Shown one piece after another: positions 6,865-12,152 of a stretch of DNA of 12,152 bases. The notes under the pieces are model-generated. The model was not told where the DNA came from, did no database searches, and saw nothing but the letters and a program-made list of their open reading frames with translations. A program made the position numbers and the translations under genes. This DNA is from JAVBUZ01 sp031554725 (GTDB lineage Bacteria > Bacillota > Clostridia > Lachnospirales > Lachnospiraceae). Every line of letters starts with the position of its first letter. Positions within the stretch are counted from its first letter, which is position 1. The stretch spans positions 1 through 12,152 of the forward strand of contig JAVBUZ010000236.1 of NCBI GenBank assembly GCA_031554725.1, written 5' to 3'.

Positions 6865-8742
6865 TTACTGGTTATTACGTGTTTCTACACACACGCCACC
6901 TTCAAAGCGATTCGCACCACAGCCTTGACAGCTTACACGGCAGTTAGGACTTGTGTTTTCTGTCTGTGCTTTTAACCATTCTCTTTTTAAGAATTCTTTT
7001 GTTACACCACAGTCAATAAAGTCCCAAGGGAAAATTTCATCTATATCGCGTTCTCTTGTGGTATAGAAATCAATACTTACCCCACAATCATCAAAAGCTT
7101 TTAGCCATTTATCATTGTCAAAGTATTCACTCCAAGCATCATAAATGCAGCCTTGATTATAAACGTTTAAAAGAACCTGACCAATTTTTCGATCACCTCT
7201 TGCAAGAACACCTTCGAGGACAGAGGTATCGGCTTCGTGCCAGTTATATTTAATACTCTTTTGGTTAAGCTGTTCCATAATAGCTTTTTTTGTAATATAC
7301 GCTTTATCTAAAAACTCTTGTTTGGTATTCTGTCTTGCCCATTGGAATGGTGTAAATGGCTTTGGAATAAAGAAAGAGGTACTTGTTACTATCTGAACCT
7401 TTCCATTTTTACGATTTTCCTTAGGTACTGTATCAAAGAAAGTAGCTGCTATTTTATTTGATAAATCAGCAATTCCGCGAATATCCTCTTCGGTTTCCGT
7501 TGGAAGTCCTAACATAAAATATAGCTTTACTCTTGTCCAACCACCTTCAAAGGTAAGGGCAGATCCATTTAATATAACCTCTTCTGTTAGGCCTTTATTT
7601 ATAACATCTCTAAGTCTTTGACTACCTGCTTCTGGTGCAAAGGTTAGGCTTGATTTCTTTACATCCTGTACCTTATTCATAACATCTAAAGAAAAGGCAT
7701 CAATACGTAAAGAAGGTAAAGATATATTGATATTCTTCTGGCTACATTCGTCAATTAAAAAGTCAATTAGCTCAGGAAGCTGACTATAATCACTAGAGCT
7801 TAGGGAACTTAATGAGATTTCTTCTTGACCAGTATTTTTAAGCATTTCAATCGCATATTTCTTTAATACCTCAACATCACGTTCTCTTACTGGGCGGTAA
7901 AGTTGTCCAGCTTGGCAAAAACGACAGCCCCTAATACAGCCTCTTTGAATTTCCAGGACAACTCTATCCTGAGTAACCTTAATATATGGTACAACTGGTT
8001 TCATTGGATAATAGGTGTTAGAAACATCCATTTCAATGGCTTTAGTAACTGTTTGAGGAATATTCTCTTGATTAGGTAAGAAGGTAGCAATGGTGCCATC
8101 CTCGTTGTATGTAACATCATAAAACATCGGCACATAAAGACCTGGAATATTAGCAGCTTTCTTTAAAAAGTCTAACCGCTTAAATCCTTCTTTTTTACAT
8201 TCTTTATATAAATCAATTAATTCTCGATAATTTGTTTCACCTTCACCAATATAGAAAATATCAAAGAAATCAGCGATTGGCTCGGGATTATAGGTACAAG
8301 GTCCACCACCAATTACGATAGGCATATCTTCGCCTCTGTCCTTAGCTAGTAGTGGAATCTGTGCTAAATCTAGCACCTGTAAAATATTGGTGTAGCACAT
8401 TTCATATTGAATGGTAATACCAAGAAAATCCAAATCTTTTATAGGTTCTTGAGATTCAAGACCAAATAGAGGGATGTTTTCCTGTCTCATAACCTTATCT
8501 AAATCAAGCCATGGTGAATAAACTCTTTCACACCATACATCTTCAAAACCATTTAACATATCATAAAGAATCTGAATTCCCAAGTGTGACATACCGATTT
8601 CATAAACATCCGGAAAACACATTGCCATTCTTACATCTACTGCACTTTTGTCCTTTACAACTGCATTAACCTCATTTCCAATGTAGCGTGCAGGCTTTTC
8701 TATTTTTAACAGAATATCATCTGATAGAGCCAATTTTATCAT
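6865..8742 (-). CDS. B12-binding/radical-SAM protein, TIGR03960 family, function unknown
   Basis: A 625-residue protein. The N-terminal part (about 35-175) looks like a B12-binding domain: PDVYEIGMSHLG, IVIGGGPCTYNPEP and the GEGE motif typical of B12-dependent radical-SAM proteins. No DxHxxG histidine is seen, which is common in this group. The radical-SAM core starts at about 255 and carries the 4Fe-4S motif Cys269-x3-Cys273-x2-Cys276 (GCIRGCRFC). GLPTETEED and later segments complete the core. The C-terminus has a second cysteine cluster: Cys601, Cys605, Cys608 with the same Cx3Cx2C spacing, plus Cys618, possibly for an extra iron-sulfur cluster or zinc. The ATG at 8742 has AAAGGA just upstream. 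The reaction and substrate are unknown to me. The conserved neighbours TIGR03936 and RNase G follow directly. Confidence 0.92.
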   Translation of the reverse strand: MIKLALSDDILLKIEKPARYIGNEVNAVVKDKSAVDVRMAMCFPDVYEIGMSHLGIQILYDMLNGFEDVWCERVYSPWLDLDKVMRQENIPLFGLESQEPIKDLDFLGITIQYEMCYTNILQVLDLAQIPLLAKDRGEDMPIVIGGGPCTYNPEPIADFFDIFYIGEGETNYRELIDLYKECKKEGFKRLDFLKKAANIPGLYVPMFYDVTYNEDGTIATFLPNQENIPQTVTKAIEMDVSNTYYPMKPVVPYIKVTQDRVVLEIQRGCIRGCRFCQAGQLYRPVRERDVEVLKKYAIEMLKNTGQEEISLSSLSSSDYSQLPELIDFLIDECSQKNINISLPSLRIDAFSLDVMNKVQDVKKSSLTFAPEAGSQRLRDVINKGLTEEVILNGSALTFEGGWTRVKLYFMLGLPTETEEDIRGIADLSNKIAATFFDTVPKENRKNGKVQIVTSTSFFIPKPFTPFQWARQNTKQEFLDKAYITKKAIMEQLNQKSIKYNWHEADTSVLEGVLARGDRKIGQVLLNVYNQGCIYDAWSEYFDNDKWLKAFDDCGVSIDFYTTRERDIDEIFPWDFIDCGVTKEFLKREWLKAQTENTSPNCRVSCQGCGANRFEGGVCVETRNNQ

Positions 8743-8764
8743 AATAGTCCTTTCTTCTTCCTTT

Positions 8765-9106
8765 TTACTTGCTTAGTAAAGTATAAGGGATATCTTCCAT
8801 AAAATCAAATGAATTTACTTCCTCAGAAATGGCGGTAATCACATCACTTGAATCAAGGGATAGAAACGTATAATGATTTTTGTCCAAAATCAAAAATCCC
8901 AAGAAAAGAATTAATGCAATTGCAATTCGAAGTTTTAAACCTGCATTAATTGGAGCTACACTTCTATCCATGCTTTGTGCGGGCATAGATAAATTGCTTC
9001 CATATAACACGGACTCTCTTCTTTGCATGGTCATATAATTGCGTGCTTGCTCTTCACGAACACTTCTGATTAATTCCAATCTTCTATCCGCTGAAATATC
9101 ATTCAT
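8765..9106 (-). CDS. Small single-pass membrane protein, function unknown
   Basis: A 113-residue protein from the ATG at 9106, which has GAGGG five bases upstream. A longer frame from a GTG at 9142 would begin inside the T tract of the preceding terminator and lacks a good ribosome binding site, so I rejected it. Residues 1-56 are charged and partly helical (RRLELIRSVREEQ, then MQRRESVLYG). One membrane segment lies at about 57-75 (LKLRIAIALILFLGFLILD), followed by a short acidic tail. The positive-inside rule places the N-terminus in the cytoplasm and about 38 residues outside. I do not recognise a named family. It is the first gene of the operon with the radical-SAM gene, 22 bases upstream of it. 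A link to envelope or division functions would be a guess. Confidence 0.8.
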   Translation of the reverse strand: MNDISADRRLELIRSVREEQARNYMTMQRRESVLYGSNLSMPAQSMDRSVAPINAGLKLRIAIALILFLGFLILDKNHYTFLSLDSSDVITAISEEVNSFDFMEDIPYTLLSK

Positions 9107-9133
9107 GGTAACCCTCATTTCATAAAAATGGGT

Positions 9134-9178
9134 AAAAAACACGAGAAAGTTTACATAATATTCTTATGTAAACTTTCT
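9134..9178 (-). terminator. Terminator or dyad after the his operon
   Basis: A perfect 15-bp inverted repeat, 9144-9158 with 9164-9178 (AGAAAGTTTACATAA and its complement), closes a 5-base loop. On the minus strand it is followed by CGTG and then six T (9139-9134). It lies 52 bases after the hisIE stop and 38 bases before the next start codon. A terminator is the likely reading. The AT-rich stem and 4-base offset of the T run leave an operator for the next gene as an alternative. Confidence 0.6.
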
Positions 9179-9229
9179 TATATGTTTCACTATTTAATCT
9201 TAACTTATGCGGCCATTTTTTGAAATATT

Positions 9230-10516
9230 CTAACGATTGGCAAGTTCTGTAGTTATTTCTTCCCAGGTTATTTCTTTTTCTGCCATAAGAACCATCATAT
9301 GATATAAAAAATCACTAATTTCATATTTTATTTCATTGGGATTAGGATTTTTAGCAGCAATAACAATTTCCGTTGCTTCCTCTCCTAGCTTTTTAAGAAT
9401 TTTATCTACACCCTTATCAAAGAGATAATTGGTATAAGAGCCCTCCTTAGGATGAAGCTTACGATCCTTAATTACAGAAAATACTTCTTCAAAAACCTTA
9501 AGGGGATTGCTATTTGCTTCCTGTTCTTTCTGAAGCACTTCGTTAAAGAAACAAGAGGTAGCGCCTGTATGACAAGCAGCACCTACTTGTGATACTTTAG
9601 CAAGTAAAGTGTCCATATCACAATCTGCAGATAAAGACTTAACATACTGGAAATGGCCACTAGTAGCGCCCTTTAACCATAATTCATTACGACTTCTACT
9701 ATAATAGGTCATCTTACCCGTACGTATGGTATTGTTATAGGACTCTTCATTCATGTAAGCTACCATCAGAACTTCAAAGGTCTTATAATCCTGAACAACT
9801 ACAGGCAGCATTCCATCAGAGTTTAACTTAAAGTCAGACCACGAAAAGGCTGGTTCTAAGGTTTCGACTAAAATACCATGTTCTTTACATAAATCCTTTA
9901 AGGATAATAGTTCTTTTACACTTCCATTGATAGTATTTCCAGTTATACCACAAATGCTATCGTAAGCTAGAACCTCTAAAAGCTTATTAAAGGCAAGCTG
10001 GTTAATTTGAACAATAATAGGAATATTAGTAATAGCCATGGTTTCACGAATCATGTGAACATTCATTAGAAGTAAGCCAGACACATACTTTTCAAGTAAT
10101 TCTTTATTTTCACTAATAATCTCATAATCATTATAAGCTGCAATAATTTTATCTTTTCCAAATTTTAAGGAAACTTCCTCTGTTATATCAATATTGGACT
10201 GCTTTCCAAAGTTAAGGACTGCTTTTTTACATCCAGCATAAAGAAGCTTTTTAACATCCTCCATGCGACTTACATTTCCAGCACCAATCACATCAACCTG
10301 CGCTACACTGCAGATTTCTTTTATGATATCCAAGGCTTCTTCATGCTCAGCATCTTCTGCCGACATGTCAAAAACAAGTAGCTCATCGGCATTGTTTTCG
10401 CCATAAAACTTAGCAAGACGTACAGGGTCAGTATCTACAATCGTTGTATCTGTTAAGCTAGTTATGGCATGTGTATGATATAGATAAATACAAGGTATAA
10501 ATTTTTTGACATTCAT
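9230..10516 (-). CDS. hisIE: HisIE (phosphoribosyl-AMP cyclohydrolase / phosphoribosyl-ATP pyrophosphatase) with N-terminal HisF-like domain
   Basis: Catalyses steps 2 and 3 of histidine synthesis. The HisI part, residues 235-323, has GMLPVVVQD, VLMVAYMN, YYSRSRNELWLKG and the metal ligands in ADCDMD (Asp299, Cys... region 297-302) and ACHTGATSC (314-322). The HisE part, about 338-428, has LFDKGVDKILKKLGEEATEIVIAAKN and ISDFLYHMMVLM. Usual HisIE is about 200 residues; this one is 428. Residues 1-221 resemble HisF: MNVKKFIPCI, DPVRLAKFYGENNADEL, GAGNVSRMEDVKKLLYAGCKKAVLN, and near the end TGNTINGSVKELLSLKDLCKEHGI. HisF Asp11 is Tyr11 here, the second catalytic Asp aligns with Asn129, and GGGI is GAGN, so this part is probably not an active cyclase. 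Similar long forms occur in related Clostridia, as I recall. The ATG follows AAGGAG by 8 bases, 21 bases after hisB. Confidence 0.93.
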   Translation of the reverse strand: MNVKKFIPCIYLYHTHAITSLTDTTIVDTDPVRLAKFYGENNADELLVFDMSAEDAEHEEALDIIKEICSVAQVDVIGAGNVSRMEDVKKLLYAGCKKAVLNFGKQSNIDITEEVSLKFGKDKIIAAYNDYEIISENKELLEKYVSGLLLMNVHMIRETMAITNIPIIVQINQLAFNKLLEVLAYDSICGITGNTINGSVKELLSLKDLCKEHGILVETLEPAFSWSDFKLNSDGMLPVVVQDYKTFEVLMVAYMNEESYNNTIRTGKMTYYSRSRNELWLKGATSGHFQYVKSLSADCDMDTLLAKVSQVGAACHTGATSCFFNEVLQKEQEANSNPLKVFEEVFSVIKDRKLHPKEGSYTNYLFDKGVDKILKKLGEEATEIVIAAKNPNPNEIKYEISDFLYHMMVLMAEKEITWEEITTELANR

Positions 10517-10537
10517 TTCATTTTCTCCTTATGGCAA

Positions 10538-11125
10538 TTATAAACTGCCTTTTGTACTTAGGACATCGATAATTCTACTATCCATACTTGTGGCTTCATC
10601 TAAAGCCTTGGCAAAAGCTTTAAAGATAGCTTCAATGATGTGGTGAGTATTGATGCCAGATAATACTTTAATATGTAAGTTCATACCTGTTTTATAGGAA
10701 AGGGCATAGAAGAATTCTCTAACTAATTCCGTATCCAAATCACCTACTTTTTCTACTGAAAATTTTCCGTCAAATTCAAAGTAAGGTCTACCACATAAAT
10801 CAATAGCACAAAGAACTAAGGCATCATCCATAGGGAGAATAAAGGAGCCATATCTTTTGATACCTTTTTTATCACCAATTGCTTCCTTTATTGCATCACC
10901 AAGCACAATTCCGGTATCTTCTACAGTATGGTGTCCATCCACCTGTAAGTCACCTTTTACTTGTAAGGACAAATCAAAAAAGCCATGTCTTGAAAAGCCC
11001 TCAAGCATATGATCAAAAAAACCAATGCCAGTATTGATATTACTCTTTCCAGAGCCATCAATTTGCAAGGTTAGGTTAATATCAGTTTCATTTGTGGTTC
11101 TTGTGATGGTTGATTTTCTTTCCAT
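10538..11125 (-). CDS. hisB: Imidazoleglycerol-phosphate dehydratase
   Basis: Catalyses dehydration of imidazoleglycerol phosphate to imidazoleacetol phosphate, step 6 of histidine synthesis, as a manganese-dependent oligomer in the cytoplasm. The 195-residue length matches the monofunctional enzyme, with no phosphatase domain. Family motifs are present: GFFDHMLEGFSRHG (35-48), DGHHTVEDTGI (63-73) with His65, His66, Glu69, and GINTHHIIEAIFKAFAKAL (157-175) with His161, His162, Glu165, the metal ligands. I chose the ATG at 11125. An in-frame TTG at 11146 lies upstream of the ribosome binding site and inside hisD. The site AGGAG (11136-11140) overlaps the hisD stop codon, so the two genes are probably translationally coupled. 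Confidence 0.96.
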   Translation of the reverse strand: MERKSTITRTTNETDINLTLQIDGSGKSNINTGIGFFDHMLEGFSRHGFFDLSLQVKGDLQVDGHHTVEDTGIVLGDAIKEAIGDKKGIKRYGSFILPMDDALVLCAIDLCGRPYFEFDGKFSVEKVGDLDTELVREFFYALSYKTGMNLHIKVLSGINTHHIIEAIFKAFAKALDEATSMDSRIIDVLSTKGSL

Positions 11126-11135
11126 AATGTGGTTT

Positions 11136-11140
11136 CTCCT
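11136..11140 (-). promoter_or_regulatory. hisB ribosome binding site overlapping the hisD stop
   Basis: AGGAG lies 10 bases before the hisB ATG at 11125 and shares bases with the TAG stop of hisD (11141-11139). It decides the hisB start, because the upstream in-frame TTG at 11146 precedes it. Confidence 0.8.
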
Positions 11141-12152
11141 ATTCAAATCTAACTTTAATGGAATTAGCGTGTGCTGTTAAGCCTTCGCTTTCAGCAAAAG
11201 CCTCAATATCCTTATGTACTTTCTCAAGTGCTTCTCTAGAATAAGAAATAATACTGCTCTTTTTTATGAAGTCATCTACATTTAAAGGTGAGAAGAACTT
11301 TGCTGTACCATTGGTAGGTAATATATGATTCGGACCAGCATAATAATCACCTAAAGGTTCAGAAGAATATTCACCAATAAAGATAGCGCCAGCATTCTGA
11401 ATCTTTGTCATAACATTAAAAGGATCCTTGGTTAAGATTTCTAAGTGTTCAGAAGCAATTTCGTTGGCAGCATTAATGGCAGCATTTAAGTCCTCGGCAA
11501 TTAGGATATATCCATAATTTTTAAGCGATTCCGTCATGATTTCTGTTCTAGATAGTTCATTTACAAAAACATCTACTTGCTTAGAAACTTCTTCTGCAAG
11601 CTTTTCAGAGGTGGTAACAAGTATTGCCGAGGCAAGCTCATCATGCTCTGCCTGTGATAATAAATCGGCAGCCACATATCTTGGATTGGCGGTTTCATCT
11701 GCAAGAACAAGGATTTCACTAGGTCCTGCAATGGAATCAATACTTACATAACCATAAACGGCTTTTTTAGCCAAGGCAACAAAGATATTCCCAGGGCCAG
11801 TAATTTTATCTACTTTTGGAATCGACTGGGTGCCAAATGCCATGGCAGCAATTGCTTGTGCACCGCCTACTTTATAAATAACATCAACACCAGCAATATC
11901 AGCAGCAACTAAGGTTCCAGCATTAACCTTTCCTTCTGCATTGCGAGGAGTAGTCATAACAATTTGCTTGACACCAGCCACCTTGGCAGGTATAACGTTC
12001 ATTAATACGCTAGAAGGATAAGCTGCTTTGCCACCTGGCACGTATACGCCAGCCCTATTAATTGCTGTAAATTTAATACCTAAAATAGTGCCATCCTCTT
12101 TTGCATCAAACCAGCTATTACGAAGCTGCTTTGCATGGTAAGAACGAATATT
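11139..12152 (-). CDS. hisD: Histidinol dehydrogenase (5' end outside window)
   Basis: Catalyses the last two steps, histidinol to histidine, with NAD and zinc. The 337 visible residues start NIRSYHAKQLRN and run to the natural stop; the first roughly 90 residues are missing at the window edge. A GTG at 12041 is an internal valine of VYVPGGKAAYPS, not a start. Motifs visible: VPGGKAAYPSSVLMN, GPGN, AGPSEILVLAD, SQAEHD with zinc ligands Gln167 and His170 (fragment numbering), SEHLEI with catalytic Glu235-His236, GDYYAGPNHILPT with Asp269 and His276, and GLTAHANSI with His328. All catalytic and zinc residues known for the family (E. coli Gln259, His262, Asp360, His419) have counterparts. The stop overlaps the hisB ribosome binding site. 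The operon promoter must lie beyond the right edge. Confidence 0.97.
   Translation of the reverse strand, partial: NIRSYHAKQLRNSWFDAKEDGTILGIKFTAINRAGVYVPGGKAAYPSSVLMNVIPAKVAGVKQIVMTTPRNAEGKVNAGTLVAADIAGVDVIYKVGGAQAIAAMAFGTQSIPKVDKITGPGNIFVALAKKAVYGYVSIDSIAGPSEILVLADETANPRYVAADLLSQAEHDELASAILVTTSEKLAEEVSKQVDVFVNELSRTEIMTESLKNYGYILIAEDLNAAINAANEIASEHLEILTKDPFNVMTKIQNAGAIFIGEYSSEPLGDYYAGPNHILPTNGTAKFFSPLNVDDFIKKSSIISYSREALEKVHKDIEAFAESEGLTAHANSIKVRFE

Noticed and set aside
6769..6975. Plus-strand frame of 68 codons with a hydrophobic stretch
   Set aside because: It straddles the end of the radical-SAM gene and the start of the TIGR03936-like gene on the other strand, has no ribosome binding site, and shows no family features.
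8765..9142. A 125-residue version of the small membrane protein starting at GTG 9142
   Set aside because: The extra N-terminal codons fall in the T tract after the hairpin and lack a ribosome binding site; the ATG at 9106 has GAGGG at good spacing.
10517..10550. Possible hairpin GGCAGTTTATAATTGCC between hisB and hisIE
   Set aside because: Only four base pairs are firm, no T run follows, and it overlaps the end of hisB and the hisIE leader. It is too weak to call.
11139..12041. A complete 300-residue hisD starting at 12041
   Set aside because: The codon at 12041 is GTG inside VYVPGGK, and the frame continues upstream with good HisD sequence to the right edge. The gene is truncated by the window, not short.
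1..12152. Toxin-antitoxin, CRISPR, phage defence or mobile element content
   Set aside because: No repeat arrays, transposase, integrase, nuclease-defence motifs or target-site duplications were seen; all genes fit biosynthesis, RNA metabolism or envelope signalling.

Overview
The window looks like a low-GC Clostridia chromosome, most likely Lachnospirales (Lachnospiraceae or Cellulosilyticaceae). The reasons are the AT-rich codon use, strong AGGAG-type ribosome binding sites, the order radical-SAM / TIGR03936-like / RNase G, and a HisIE protein with an extra N-terminal domain. Every supported gene lies on the minus strand, so transcription runs from high to low coordinates. No gap between genes exceeds 100 bases. 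I see no RNA genes, CRISPR arrays, insertion sequences or phage genes.

Region 1 (about 9,230-12,152) is the distal part of a histidine biosynthesis operon: hisD (5' end outside the window), hisB, and a 428-residue hisIE. HisIE carries an extra N-terminal (beta/alpha)8-like domain that resembles HisF but has lost its catalytic aspartate at position 11. The operon appears to end at a perfect 15-bp hairpin near 9,144-9,178. hisH, hisA and hisF do not follow.

Region 2 (about 4,270-9,106) is a housekeeping-type operon: a small single-pass membrane protein of unknown function, a B12-binding/radical-SAM protein, its usual TIGR03936-family partner, a short RNase E/G-family endoribonuclease, and a Nudix hydrolase that overlaps the RNase gene by ATGA. 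A hairpin with a T tract at 4,277-4,305 closes it.

Region 3 (1-4,277) looks like an accessory cell-envelope signalling cassette: an ECF sigma factor, an overlapping membrane-anchored zinc-finger anti-sigma factor, then three exported or membrane-anchored proteins of unknown function (a lipoprotein, a 496-residue anchored protein with two Ig-like repeats, and an anchored protein truncated by the window edge). The three exported-protein genes share an unusual GGGGGAA ribosome binding site. By inference, the anti-sigma factor senses an extracytoplasmic signal through its roughly 185-residue outer domain, and the exported proteins are either the output or part of the sensor. This cassette and the modified HisIE are the two most interesting parts of the window.
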